From Cuspidothrix issatschenkoi CHARLIE-1 (GTDB lineage: Bacteria > Cyanobacteriota > Cyanobacteriia > Cyanobacteriales > Nostocaceae): a stretch of 64,000 nt of DNA. The position numbers and the translations under genes are program-made. Within the stretch, counting starts at the first letter, position 1, and every line of letters begins with the position of its first letter. The notes beneath the pieces were generated by a model. That model was not told the DNA's origin. It saw only the letters and a list, made by a program, of their open reading frames with translations, and did not search any database. Below, in pieces: positions 47,561 to 56,885 of this stretch. Location: contig NZ_PGEM01000083.1 of the NCBI RefSeq assembly GCF_002934005.1, positions 1 through 64,000 of the forward strand, given 5' to 3'.

Positions 47561-48774
47561 TGGGATATCTCCAATTTATGCCAATTTAAAGGTAAACTCA
47601 TTAAACTTGAGCGAGATGAGCCTTCTACGATTAAATCTAAACGATTTCCATAAGTCCAACTTCTCACATCATAACCTACTCGTGGTTCTTTACTACCCAC
47701 GGGTACTGCTTGTGATAAAAACAAACTAAAATAATAATTACCAGGTGCAATGGGCAAACTAGGAATAGTTAAGTTAACTTGATATTGTCCCTCTTGAGAA
47801 GCAACCGGAATGTCATTTTCCAATAGTAAAATTTCCCAACCTACACCAACTCGAAAAAACTCAACTCCATAACCAAAAACAACCGGAACTGATTTAGTTA
47901 ACTCTACAGGAAAGCAAAATTTAGTATGTTCTCCCGATTTAGCTTTCCATGTTTGAGGTAAGTTCGAGCTAAACTTTGCACCTTCGGCTAATTCGGCAGT
48001 GGAGAGGTTTAAATAGTCTCTAACAACGGTTTCCGATGAGCCATAGTTCACCATATTCCCCTTATTTAAGATACAGGACTCTTCACATAATTTTAATAAT
48101 GCTGTCCAATCATGGGTTACTAAGACCCCAGAAGCACCATGAGAGAGTCTTTCTCTGATTCTTTGCCAACATTTATTTTGAAAATGCTCATCACCCACAG
48201 ATAAGGCTTCATCAATTAAATAAATATCATATTCTACAGCCGTAGCAGTGGCAAAATAAAGCCTAGCGGCCATTCCTGTGGAATAAGTACGAATAGGTCG
48301 ATCAAAATTAGCTTCTAATTCAGAAAACTCTCTAATCTCTTCGATAAAATACTTGAGCCGAGATGATTTAACTCCTTGTAAAGTTAAAAGACGTTGAGCA
48401 TATTCTTTTCCTGTTAAATAAGGATTACCTACTCCACCTAATTCAAATAAACCAGATAAATCTCCATACTTCAATATTTGACCTGATGTGGGAGTGTAAT
48501 TACCTCCTAATACTCTTAATAACGTGCTTTTTCCTGAACCATTACGTCCAATTACACCAATAATTTTTCCCTTGGGAACTGTTAAAGAGATATTATTAAG
48601 AGCCAGAATATTCTGCTGTGTTTTTACCTTACCTAATAAAATTTGCCAAGCTGAACCATGATCATAAATGGGGAAAACTTTGCTTACTCCATAACAAGAT
48701 AGAGCAGCTATTCCTTGACTTTGTATGTTCTCCTGTTGCACTGTTGTAATCTTGTATTTTGAGATACTAGTCAT
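47557..48774 (-). CDS. second ABC transporter ATP-binding protein (Wzt/TagH-like)
   Basis: 405 aa with Walker A GRNGSGKST near residue 74, signature-like YSTGMAARLYFA and Walker B IYLIDEALSVGD. The C-terminal 140 residues are beta-rich (FFRVGVGWEILLLEND and following) and differ from those of the neighbouring ATPase. Both ATPases precede one permease. Its stop overlaps the TTG start of the next ATPase by four bases, which suggests translational coupling. Confidence 0.87.
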   Translation of the reverse strand: MTSISKYKITTVQQENIQSQGIAALSCYGVSKVFPIYDHGSAWQILLGKVKTQQNILALNNISLTVPKGKIIGVIGRNGSGKSTLLRVLGGNYTPTSGQILKYGDLSGLFELGGVGNPYLTGKEYAQRLLTLQGVKSSRLKYFIEEIREFSELEANFDRPIRTYSTGMAARLYFATATAVEYDIYLIDEALSVGDEHFQNKCWQRIRERLSHGASGVLVTHDWTALLKLCEESCILNKGNMVNYGSSETVVRDYLNLSTAELAEGAKFSSNLPQTWKAKSGEHTKFCFPVELTKSVPVVFGYGVEFFRVGVGWEILLLENDIPVASQEGQYQVNLTIPSLPIAPGNYYFSLFLSQAVPVGSKEPRVGYDVRSWTYGNRLDLIVEGSSRSSLMSLPLNWHKLEISH

Positions 48775-48782
48775 TATCTTAA

Positions 48783-50330
48783 TCAGTATAAACCTAGGTC
48801 GGCCGGATTTAAACTTTTTCCTGCCATTAAAGCATCATAAACTTTTTCATATCGTTGTGCACAAGCATCAGCACTATGCCATTTAATAGCATATTCTCTA
48901 CTTTTTTGGCCTATGTTCAAGCGTTTTTCTTGATTCAATGCTAAATCTTTTAAAACATCATACACAGTTTCTTCTGTAGCAGAAACTAAAGGAAATTCAT
49001 CCTGACAAGCTAATTGATGTCCCTGTTTTAATTCATAAGGATTTATATAACAAATCACTGGTTTTCCCAACATCATACATTCCCTAGCGGTAGCCCCATA
49101 ACGTCCTAAATTTAATTGATCTACAATAATATCGGCTTGAGCTTGAATATATCTGACTTCTTTATTTTTCATGTTAGTAATAAAGATTAATTTGACAGGT
49201 ATTCCTTCTGATTTTAGTCTTTCTATTGCGTCCATAACCGCAGGAGTACCTTTGATATTGCGTTGATTATCTCTAGTACGAATATCATAATTTCCTACTG
49301 CATGATAAACTAAAATTTCATCTTGATTTTTCTTGACCTTAAATTCCTCTGGTATTGATAATTCAGGAGTCCAAAAATCAGGATCAAGACACATAGATAA
49401 AGGTTCAAAAATTGTTTTATTTGTATCTACATAATCCAATGCAGGAACAGTTTCAGCACAGATTAAATCACAATAAGTATCAACTTTTTTACCCCAAGCT
49501 AGATTTTTTTCATCATTACAAACTTGTGGATTATCTTGCCACATACAGGTATTACAAACAATCCTACCATCTAATGCTGACCATTGTGCAAAGGTAGTTT
49601 GAGCTATTCCACTATTACAACCGCTAAGAGTATAGGCAATTTTTTTGCCTAAATTTTTCCACTCAATAATATCTGTAGGCTGTTCATTTTGCCAGTTTTC
49701 AGGAAAAAAAGACATTAGACCATCACCTGCAAAATGTAATAAATCAAAACGATTTTTTGCTTGTTCAAAAAAACTGGTAATATTTTGTTTAAATCTGACA
49801 GGATCAGCATCATATAAATTAATATCCTCTCCATGGTAATAGTTAACATTTACTCCATTTACTGGATCTTCATAACTAACAGTTACTGCATCCCATCCTC
49901 TTTTCCTCAGAGATTTTGCTAAATAATAAAAGTGATAGTAACTATTATGAAGAAAAAGCACACTTCTATCTTTATAACTGATTAAATAATTTTGTCCTAA
50001 GTTATCCTGACGAATTTGTTTACGTCGTAAATTATCCAGATATTTAATAGCTGGATCATAATTATTTTCAAGGCTTTCTAATCTAAGATTAAGAGCATAT
50101 ACATTTTCCGAAATATAATTATATAGTTGTTCTTGATTTTTGTTTAGTTGTTCTTGATTTTTGTTTAGTTGTTCGTTTAGTTGCTGTTGATGATGTTTAA
50201 TCTCTTCTTGGTTAACGAGTATTTTCTTGATAACTTCTATTAGTTTTCTGGTTAGACGATATAAGAAAAATGAGCCTAAAATACCTATAACAAAAATACT
50301 TATTCCTGTAAGCACAAGTAAATAGTTCAT
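48783..50330 (-). CDS. membrane-anchored GT-B glycosyltransferase-like protein with coiled coil
   Basis: One membrane segment at residues 4-26, then a coiled coil (about 30-85) containing a sevenfold-Gln/Asn repeat LNKNQEQ that comes from an in-frame DNA duplication near 50130-50175. The main domain (about 110-505) resembles GT4: the middle has Cys pairs (IVCNTCMW, VCNDE), and the C-terminus ADIIVDQLNLGRYGATARECMMLGKPVICY is the GT-B acceptor/donor motif. The acceptor is unknown. WbqC lies three bases upstream. Confidence 0.75.
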   Translation of the reverse strand: MNYLLVLTGISIFVIGILGSFFLYRLTRKLIEVIKKILVNQEEIKHHQQQLNEQLNKNQEQLNKNQEQLYNYISENVYALNLRLESLENNYDPAIKYLDNLRRKQIRQDNLGQNYLISYKDRSVLFLHNSYYHFYYLAKSLRKRGWDAVTVSYEDPVNGVNVNYYHGEDINLYDADPVRFKQNITSFFEQAKNRFDLLHFAGDGLMSFFPENWQNEQPTDIIEWKNLGKKIAYTLSGCNSGIAQTTFAQWSALDGRIVCNTCMWQDNPQVCNDEKNLAWGKKVDTYCDLICAETVPALDYVDTNKTIFEPLSMCLDPDFWTPELSIPEEFKVKKNQDEILVYHAVGNYDIRTRDNQRNIKGTPAVMDAIERLKSEGIPVKLIFITNMKNKEVRYIQAQADIIVDQLNLGRYGATARECMMLGKPVICYINPYELKQGHQLACQDEFPLVSATEETVYDVLKDLALNQEKRLNIGQKSREYAIKWHSADACAQRYEKVYDALMAGKSLNPADLGLY

Positions 50331-50333
50331 AAT

Positions 50334-51056
50334 TTAAGTATGATAATAAAGTAATTCTCTTGTTTTTTCAAAACCGCAATTCATCAAAACATCAATAATA
50401 GAAAGTCCACTCACAAATTCTTTGGTATTAATTTGTTGGTAAACTGGATGTTGAAAATTTTGATAAATTAACTCAATTCCTTCTAGTGAAAATTTGTCAT
50501 TTTCTTGATAGCCTGAAGCACCTCCTCCACATAAATAAGCTGTTCCTTCTACTGCCTTAACCATAGATATTAACAGATCAGTAGCATTTCCCTCCACCTT
50601 AAGATTAGAACCTAAGATAAATTTTGAAATATCTAACTCAAGCACATTAATCAACTCATGAATAGCATTTAAGTTAAAATCTACTAAGGAATCAGTAGGA
50701 TAATTAATCAATTCTAAAAGTTGAGGAAATACTATATCAAAAAAAGAGCTACGACAATAGTTAATTTGAATTGTTTTTAATAGTTTAGAACGCCAAGTTT
50801 GATGATTATTAATTTGGATATCCTGATAAGTTATTTTACCACTATAACTACGTATAATTGGCATAGTAATCCAATTACTTTGACCAGCAATTAATAACTT
50901 AGCTCTGTTTGACCATGTTCCTGCTCCTGTTTTAGGAAATTGTACATTATCCATGATGATAAATATATCAGATCTGGCAATTTTGTCAAAATATCCGAGC
51001 CAAGGGAAAAAGTTAGGTTGGTGAATCGCAACTATTTTAGTTTTTTTCATAGTCAT
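50334..51056 (-). CDS. WbqC family protein
   Basis: WbqC-like family found in O-antigen and secondary metabolite loci. Recognised from AIHQPNFFPWLGYFDKIARSD, DNVQFPKTG, and LCGGGASGYQ near the C-terminus. 240 aa, full length. The biochemical role is not well defined; members are linked to sugar N-modification. Overlaps the GNAT gene by 20 bases. Confidence 0.88.
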   Translation of the reverse strand: MTMKKTKIVAIHQPNFFPWLGYFDKIARSDIFIIMDNVQFPKTGAGTWSNRAKLLIAGQSNWITMPIIRSYSGKITYQDIQINNHQTWRSKLLKTIQINYCRSSFFDIVFPQLLELINYPTDSLVDFNLNAIHELINVLELDISKFILGSNLKVEGNATDLLISMVKAVEGTAYLCGGGASGYQENDKFSLEGIELIYQNFQHPVYQQINTKEFVSGLSIIDVLMNCGFEKTRELLYYHT

Positions 51057-51558
51057 CTCGCAAAATTCCCATAATTATAACATCTAAATAGTTCCCATCA
51101 ATATAAGCAGATTGTCTTAATCTTCCTTCTTGGATAAACCCGATTTTATTATAGAGCTTAATTGCTACTGAATTATGACTAAATACATGAAGATAAACAC
51201 GATTAAGGTTTAAATCTTGGAAAGCAAACTGTAATAATAATTTAACAGCTTCTGTACCATAACCTTTACCTTGTTCTGCGACTTCTCCAATTCTAATTTG
51301 TAACTCAGCACAACGGTGAATATAGTTAATACTATGTAACTGACATGAACCAATTAATTGATTATTTTTTAATAAGCGAATCCCAAAAATAACTAAATCA
51401 TTTCTTTTTTGGATAGATTCAAACCAACTTTGATGTTGAAATTCACTAATTGGTTTATAAGGTGCATTAAATAATACTTGCTCACGGTTATTAATCCAGT
51501 CAAACATAATAGGAATATCAGCCAAAGTAAGAGGAGTAAGAGCAATTTGTTTATACAT
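51037..51558 (-). CDS. GNAT acetyltransferase (RimJ/PseH-like)
   Basis: 173 aa. The acetyl-CoA motif is EQGKGYGTEAVKLLLQFAF, followed by NRVYLHVFSHNSVAIKLYNKIGF. Such enzymes in polysaccharide loci N-acetylate amino sugars. The start lies just after the remnant of a formyltransferase gene. Residues corresponding to 51397-51465 are exactly duplicated at 53079-53147. Confidence 0.88.
   Translation of the reverse strand: MYKQIALTPLTLADIPIMFDWINNREQVLFNAPYKPISEFQHQSWFESIQKRNDLVIFGIRLLKNNQLIGSCQLHSINYIHRCAELQIRIGEVAEQGKGYGTEAVKLLLQFAFQDLNLNRVYLHVFSHNSVAIKLYNKIGFIQEGRLRQSAYIDGNYLDVIIMGILRDDYEKN
51397..51465. repeat. 69-bp exact direct repeat, copy inside the GNAT gene
   Basis: Identical to 53079-53147 in the same orientation. 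Here it codes for a middle part of the acetyltransferase (APYKPISEFQHQSWFE region). Flanking bases differ on both sides. Confidence 0.9.
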
Positions 51559-51750
51559 AAATAGGTGTCTCTAAAATTTCCGAATGCAGAAGCATCGAAT
51601 AGGAATTAACTAAAATCATATCGGTTTTTAAATCACACACCTGCTTAACAAATTCTAAATAATTAATAGATTTTTTAGGAGGTTGAATTAATAAAGGAAT
51701 ATGATGTAATTTTGCTAATTCTTGTAATTCTTCATTGAATATTCTCCCTT
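51551..51750 (-). pseudogene. formyltransferase N-terminal domain remnant
   Basis: Reading the minus strand from about 51748 gives an in-frame stretch with FNEELQELAKLHHIPLLIQ and MILVNSYSMLLHSEILETP, characteristic of the N-terminal half of methionyl-tRNA/sugar formyltransferases. It ends at a stop at 51551, overlapping the GNAT start, just before the expected catalytic GALLP region. Its upstream part overlaps the last codons of the deacetylase-like gene. Confidence 0.7.
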
Positions 51751-52475
51751 CCTACTTTTTTGAGAGAATCATCATATTTTTGATGTTGTTTTTTTGCTCT
51801 CCCATCAATACAGCGAGAAATGCGATCGCGAGGACTCATTATTTCGGGTGTCCACCAACCGGGATGAGTTAACACTTGTAATTTTTTATCTTCACCAGAT
51901 TCTAAAACATCTTTGAGACGACGAAATCTCCAATAACCATTGGAATCAGAACAATAAGCATAATTTTCCTTAAAGTAACGTCCGTAAGTATTAATCATAC
52001 CACCTATTTCATCTTCTTCTATGTTTAACCAATTACCAATATCAGGATTATGCCAAGAAAAGACATGAATTTTGAGATTAAAGTTTTTTTGGAGTATTTC
52101 TCGTTCAAATTGCAACCAATCTAACAAGTCTTGATAATTAGTCAATCTTGAAGCGTAGAAATTAGGATCGAAGTGAAGACCAAAATCATGTCCTAAATCT
52201 TTAATTTTTAATAACAGTTCAATATTTTCATTTTCAAAAAAATTATAAAACTCATTATGTAAGTGAATGAAATAAGTTGCTTTTATTCCTTCTTCAAATT
52301 CAATTTGAGCTAGACGATAAGCTCGATGAATAGAAAGATCCAAATCATGCCGCCAAAGACATACTTTGGCTGGATTTTGATAATCATAAAAATCAATAAT
52401 TTTCCAATTTTGTTTAGCTATTTGTAAAAGATAGCGATATTGTAATTCAGTAAAATCTTCAAAATTGATGTTCAT
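51732..52475 (-). CDS. polysaccharide deacetylase-like protein
   Basis: 247 aa with the NodB-like pattern WRHDLDLSIHRAYRLAQIE, KATYFIHLHN and DFGLHFDP, and HPGWWTPE near the C-terminus. Metal ligand Asp and His residues are visible. It probably removes N-acetyl groups or acts on a sugar intermediate. The last eight residues (KVGRENIQ) run into the formyltransferase remnant, so the native C-terminus may be altered by rearrangement. Confidence 0.75.
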   Translation of the reverse strand: MNINFEDFTELQYRYLLQIAKQNWKIIDFYDYQNPAKVCLWRHDLDLSIHRAYRLAQIEFEEGIKATYFIHLHNEFYNFFENENIELLLKIKDLGHDFGLHFDPNFYASRLTNYQDLLDWLQFEREILQKNFNLKIHVFSWHNPDIGNWLNIEEDEIGGMINTYGRYFKENYAYCSDSNGYWRFRRLKDVLESGEDKKLQVLTHPGWWTPEIMSPRDRISRCIDGRAKKQHQKYDDSLKKVGRENIQ

Positions 52476-52485
52476 TGGTCAAATA

Positions 52486-53076
52486 TTAAATTAATTTAGT
52501 TATTTTTTTGATTAATTGTTCTAACTCAGTAATTCGTTGCTTAAGTTGGCTAATTTCATCTGATACATTCATTCCTAAACGAACTCGACAGGATTTAATG
52601 ATATCAGATGATCTCCGTCGTCCTTTCTTGAGTGTCTCAATTTCTTCTAATATAAGCATTCCATCAGAGGTTAAAACAGCTACTTCTTTAGTTTCATATC
52701 TGATTTCAATTACTTGACCCGGAACACCCAAATAAGGATAATCAATCGGTTCAGGATGTACCCTCCAGATAGTAACTTTTTCTCCATTCAGAAAAGAATA
52801 AGCACCCGCAAATGGTTCAGCACTAGCTCTTACTAATTTTGCTAAGTCTTGTGCTGACTGTTGCCAATTAATTTCTCCATCTTGAGGAAGGCGGGGAAAA
52901 CATCTTAAGGAAAGTGCAGGATCACTAGGCTGTTCTTGGGGAATTATATTACTATTAGCAATACCATCAAGCAACTCAACAAACATCTGGGGGATATTCT
53001 CTGAAAGAAAATCATAAACATCAGCAATATAAATATTATTACTTAAAGGATATTCTCTCTGTAATAATATTGGTCC
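52486..53076 (-). pseudogene. formyltransferase C-terminal part, 5' truncated
   Basis: Open in one frame from 53076 to the stop at 52486 (about 196 codons). GPILLQREYPLSNNIYIADVYDF and FPRLPQDGEINWQQSAQDLAKLVRAS match the middle and C-terminal domain of sugar or tRNA formyltransferases, followed by a short coiled coil. Only an internal Met at 52986 can start it, giving 166 aa without the catalytic domain. The upstream end is joined to a fragment of the GNAT gene. Confidence 0.8.
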
Positions 53077-53078
53077 TT

Positions 53079-53147
53079 ATCATTTCTTTTTTGGATAGAT
53101 TCAAACCAACTTTGATGTTGAAATTCACTAATTGGTTTATAAGGTGC
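53079..53147. repeat. 69-bp exact direct repeat, non-coding copy
   Basis: Identical to 51397-51465. Here it precedes the formyltransferase fragment and is out of frame with it, so it is evidence of a recombination or duplication joint. Confidence 0.9.
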
Positions 53148-53186
53148 TATGAAAAAATCCTCATCTTTTCAGATATTCTCTAAGGT

Positions 53187-54350
53187 CTAAAACTTGGCTA
53201 AATCTTTTATAGTTATAACATTAATGGTATCTCCAAAGTGATTTTTAATTTTTCCTTTGATTTTGTCTCCAAAAGCAAAACTTAGGATTATCATGTGATC
53301 AACAGGGTTTATTTTTAAATCTTCAAAGTTTTCCACCGCTACTGGAAAGCCATCAAAATATTTTCTATGAACTCCCCTATCATCATCAAAAAACCGAATA
53401 CTTTTCTTAATTCCCAGCATTGATAGGTAAGGAATGGAACGCAGAGGAATGTAAAATCCGATACTCTTTCTCTGGGCAAAACTATCTTCAATAAACTCTT
53501 TGATTATCTGTATTAGCTTCTTGTGCTGCTCAACATATTGAATGAATTTTTGATCACAATCGTGGTCATCTTGTTGAACATAAATTAAAGGTTTAGTATT
53601 TTTTTTCTGTGCTACGCAATATAATACACCTCCATATTTGGCTTTTTCAATATTGAGTACATGAAAACCAGCTCTTGCTGTGACTATTCCCAAGGATTCC
53701 ACGTCATAAAAATTAATGTGTTCGTGAATAATCATTGAGATATCACCATTTTGAATATAAGAAGAGCAATCTGGGACTGCAAAAACAATCAAACCGTTTT
53801 CATTTAGTTCATCAAAATGATTTTGTAAAAATAAAACGGGATCTTCAATGTGTTCCAGTACATCATAATGAATATAAACATCTGCTGCTGGAAGTTTTTC
53901 CTTTGTTGGATAGAACTCTGCAAAAACATTAATTCCAAATGCTTTGCCTTTATCAACACATACAGGGCTAGGATCTATAGCAGAACCTTTAAATCCATGC
54001 TCTATAATTCTTTTAAGAATATAACATCCACCTGCACCAATTTCACGAACTTCTTTGGCAGAGGGATTAAATTTTTTTACCGCATCTAAAATTATATTAA
54101 GAAAATCATTTCCATAAGCTTCTGCCAAGTCGTGACCTTCCTGCAAATAGCCCACATTATAATTTTCTTGATACACACGTTCTAGTGATTCCCAGATAAG
54201 GGAGTTACTTTTTTGCTTGATAAGTCTGTTCTTCTGATCATAAATTAAAGAGAAAGGCAAAAAATCAGGCACTACATTTTTAGGATCATCTACCTGAGAT
54301 GTCATTCGCCAATAAAACTGTAAGTTTCCCAAGTCTAATATATTTTCCAT
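53187..54350 (-). CDS. C-methyltransferase-like SAM-dependent methyltransferase
   Basis: Motif I is VREIGAGGCYILKRI, motif II ADVYIHYDVLEHIEDP, followed by DFYDVESL-like and a C-terminal domain (about 285-385) with IGFYIPLRSIPYL and HMIILSFAFGDKI, resembling the paired domains of NDP-sugar C-methyltransferases. No N-terminal zinc-Cys cluster is seen, unlike TylC3-type enzymes. The ATG at 54350 is preferred: the ATG at 54383 would overlap the upstream gene. Function on a keto-sugar is inferred. Confidence 0.78.
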   Translation of the reverse strand: MENILDLGNLQFYWRMTSQVDDPKNVVPDFLPFSLIYDQKNRLIKQKSNSLIWESLERVYQENYNVGYLQEGHDLAEAYGNDFLNIILDAVKKFNPSAKEVREIGAGGCYILKRIIEHGFKGSAIDPSPVCVDKGKAFGINVFAEFYPTKEKLPAADVYIHYDVLEHIEDPVLFLQNHFDELNENGLIVFAVPDCSSYIQNGDISMIIHEHINFYDVESLGIVTARAGFHVLNIEKAKYGGVLYCVAQKKNTKPLIYVQQDDHDCDQKFIQYVEQHKKLIQIIKEFIEDSFAQRKSIGFYIPLRSIPYLSMLGIKKSIRFFDDDRGVHRKYFDGFPVAVENFEDLKINPVDHMIILSFAFGDKIKGKIKNHFGDTINVITIKDLAKF

Positions 54351-54357
54351 AATATTT

Positions 54358-55764
54358 TTATTTAAGTTTGTTATATACATCAATTAAAATATCTGTTTGA
54401 AAAAAGAGGTTATCTTCAGCCATAATTCCTGTTAAGATTAGATTCTTTAAATTCATATTTTTGATATCAGACGTAATCTTTCGTAAGCTAGAAATATTAT
54501 TCATTGAAGGCATAGGAAACCCGCCTTCTAAAACTTCCGCTTTTGAGAATATAACCTGAGTATCGGGTGCTGTAACTTGGAAGCGAAAAAGCTCTTTCTC
54601 TGCTTCTTTTTCAAGGGATATAGACGATTTAACATCTTCATCTGAAACTAGAAGTTCCATACTGATAGGATAACCTCCATTACGGTATGCACCATGACAA
54701 TAATTACTAAAATTGGTAAGTCTATACGTGTTGAATGCTTGATCATAGCAGAAAAAGTAATACAAATCTCCCATTTCTAATTGTTTATTGAGAAGCAAGC
54801 TGATAACAACTGTTTTCAGAGACGGATCACTTGTAAACTGAGACAGATCAACTCCAAGTAATTTACCAAGGAAAGGAATATTAGCAGTCCAGATCAACTG
54901 GTCTATATCGTCTATATGATGTTCTTGGTTTTGTTGCCTGATGTATACAGAACTAATTATTCCTTGGTTAGCCTCAATTTTAGCTATTTCTGCTTGCGTT
55001 AAAATCTGAACTCCTTTTCTACATAATTCTTGGACAATTGCCTCCACAATGCGATACATACCATACTTAACTGGATAAAACCCCCTACGATTAGAAGAAC
55101 GTTCAAGAGGTAAGTTGCGTTGATCCACAAATGCTATGTGATCTTTTAAAATTGGGGATGTGGTCATATCTCTTGTCAATGGTTCATCAAAAAGTGCAAC
55201 TCTTGTCATGGGTGTAAAAATTGTAGCCATGTAATCTAAGTCATTGGCACTTTTACGATAAATTTTTTCGATAGCAGGAATAATGGTATGGTCTGCTACT
55301 ACTTTGCCAAATCTGGAATAGGCATACTCACAAGCGGTTCCATTCTTATTTTCGATCACCTCTCCTTTCAACTTTTTGTTGAGGTGAATAAAAAGTTCGG
55401 CAATACATATTTTGTAGGTATTTTCATCCAAATTCCTAAGATCAAAATAAGGGGTTTCATGCTGAAGTTGACCATTATAATAGATGCCAGCGATGTCTCT
55501 TTTGCTACCCTCTAATATTTGCCATTCTCGATCAGGAAGAAAACCATATAATATTCGATCAAGCTCTGGAATCGAAGTTTCGAGCATATTATGCATACCA
55601 TAGTCAAATTTACCGTTGTTGCCATAATCAAAAGCTCGTAACAATCCCCCCGGCTCTTTAGATTTATCTATAAGAATAATATGGTTTGGATTTTTTTTAT
55701 TTGACAAAATGTAAGCAGATAATAATCCAGAGATACCAGAACCAACAATGATAGTGTTTTTCAT
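54358..55764 (-). CDS. FAD-dependent amine oxidase/UDP-galactopyranose mutase-like flavoprotein
   Basis: N-terminal dinucleotide-binding motif TIIVGSGISGLLSAYILS, then IDKSKEPGGLL and the C-terminal NLILTGIMAEDNLFF typical of NAD-binding_8/protoporphyrinogen-oxidase-like proteins. 468 aa, complete. No membrane segment. In polysaccharide clusters such flavoproteins interconvert sugar ring forms or oxidise a lipid-linked intermediate; which is unknown. Adjacent to the FemAB-like gene after 86 bases. Confidence 0.8.
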   Translation of the reverse strand: MKNTIIVGSGISGLLSAYILSNKKNPNHIILIDKSKEPGGLLRAFDYGNNGKFDYGMHNMLETSIPELDRILYGFLPDREWQILEGSKRDIAGIYYNGQLQHETPYFDLRNLDENTYKICIAELFIHLNKKLKGEVIENKNGTACEYAYSRFGKVVADHTIIPAIEKIYRKSANDLDYMATIFTPMTRVALFDEPLTRDMTTSPILKDHIAFVDQRNLPLERSSNRRGFYPVKYGMYRIVEAIVQELCRKGVQILTQAEIAKIEANQGIISSVYIRQQNQEHHIDDIDQLIWTANIPFLGKLLGVDLSQFTSDPSLKTVVISLLLNKQLEMGDLYYFFCYDQAFNTYRLTNFSNYCHGAYRNGGYPISMELLVSDEDVKSSISLEKEAEKELFRFQVTAPDTQVIFSKAEVLEGGFPMPSMNNISSLRKITSDIKNMNLKNLILTGIMAEDNLFFQTDILIDVYNKLK

Positions 55765-55850
55765 AAAAACTTATGTTGTAATATAATCTTGTGATTATTT
55801 GGATTTCCTATATACCTTTTTACTCTAAAATAATCTTTTCAAAAAGGTTC

Positions 55851-56885
55851 TTAGGTAATTAATTTATCAAATGCTACCACAAAAAGATTATCATAATATT
55901 TCAGCAAATATTCCTTTGTTTGATTGAGTGTATTCTGATTTTTAATGTGGGTGTAATAGTAGTACTTAATATCTTTCGTTCCCCATTTTTTTTTAAATGC
56001 GTAAACACCTTGTTGTGTTGTCCATGTCCCACCCCAGTTCCACTGTTTGTAACCATTTACAGAAGCATCGATCATGGCTGTATAGATTATCAGGCTTAGA
56101 GCTTGTTTGTCTCTGTATTTTTCTACAATAACTGGAGTATAATATTCAACAGTTTCACCTGTATAAAATAACAATAAAGCAGAAATAGTATTACCGTTTA
56201 AATGGGCAGTATAAATACGATAATCTTTTTCTGATTTGTAATACTTATTCAAAAGGTCAAAAAATTTTTTTGACTTCGGTTTTCCACCAATAGCGATCAT
56301 ATTTTCATGATGAGTCTCATAAAGAAAATCTATAGCCGAATTATCAATTTCTACTTTCACTCCCTCTTTTATTGCCTTTCTAATCATATTCCTTGTTTTA
56401 TAATGAAACATATTCATCAATTGTCCTGCATGATTTTCAGTAAAATGAATTTCAGAAAACTGTCCGATTCTGTAATCTACATAATTTTGGGTCAAATCAG
56501 AATAGTCATCTTCCGGTTTTAAAGGATTAGAAATTACAGTGCTAGAGCAGAGCAAATTTTCATTTACAAATTGATTGTACTCTTTAACTAGAAATTCAAA
56601 TACTTCTTTATTATTAGTTAATATTCCTCCATTACTTCCGTAAAATGGGAGTGAGTTATATACTGCTCCCAATGGTCCATTTTTATACAACATGGGAAGA
56701 ACACCTTGAATCTGTCCATCAGTATTTACCGCACATAGATAGTGTTCCTCTACATTTAGTAATTCCTTGATAAAATCTTTATATTTCCAAGTATGGTACA
56801 TAATTCTATGAGAGCAGGATGCAACAAATGCGTTATAGGTATCCCTCATAGATAAATCTAGTACCTGTGTCTTCAGACTAAGCAT
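55851..56885 (-). CDS. FemAB/GNAT-like acyltransferase
   Basis: 344 aa of the FemAB-like fold, with two GNAT-like halves. HENMIAIGGKPKSKKFFDLL and YYTPVIVEKYRDKQALSLIIY, then QWNWGGTWTTQQGVYAFKKKWG are typical of the last strands of the second half. Members transfer amino acids from tRNA to peptidoglycan precursors or act on exopolysaccharide. Substrate here is not known. Overlaps the upstream methyltransferase gene by eight bases. Confidence 0.8.
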   Translation of the reverse strand: MLSLKTQVLDLSMRDTYNAFVASCSHRIMYHTWKYKDFIKELLNVEEHYLCAVNTDGQIQGVLPMLYKNGPLGAVYNSLPFYGSNGGILTNNKEVFEFLVKEYNQFVNENLLCSSTVISNPLKPEDDYSDLTQNYVDYRIGQFSEIHFTENHAGQLMNMFHYKTRNMIRKAIKEGVKVEIDNSAIDFLYETHHENMIAIGGKPKSKKFFDLLNKYYKSEKDYRIYTAHLNGNTISALLLFYTGETVEYYTPVIVEKYRDKQALSLIIYTAMIDASVNGYKQWNWGGTWTTQQGVYAFKKKWGTKDIKYYYYTHIKNQNTLNQTKEYLLKYYDNLFVVAFDKLIT

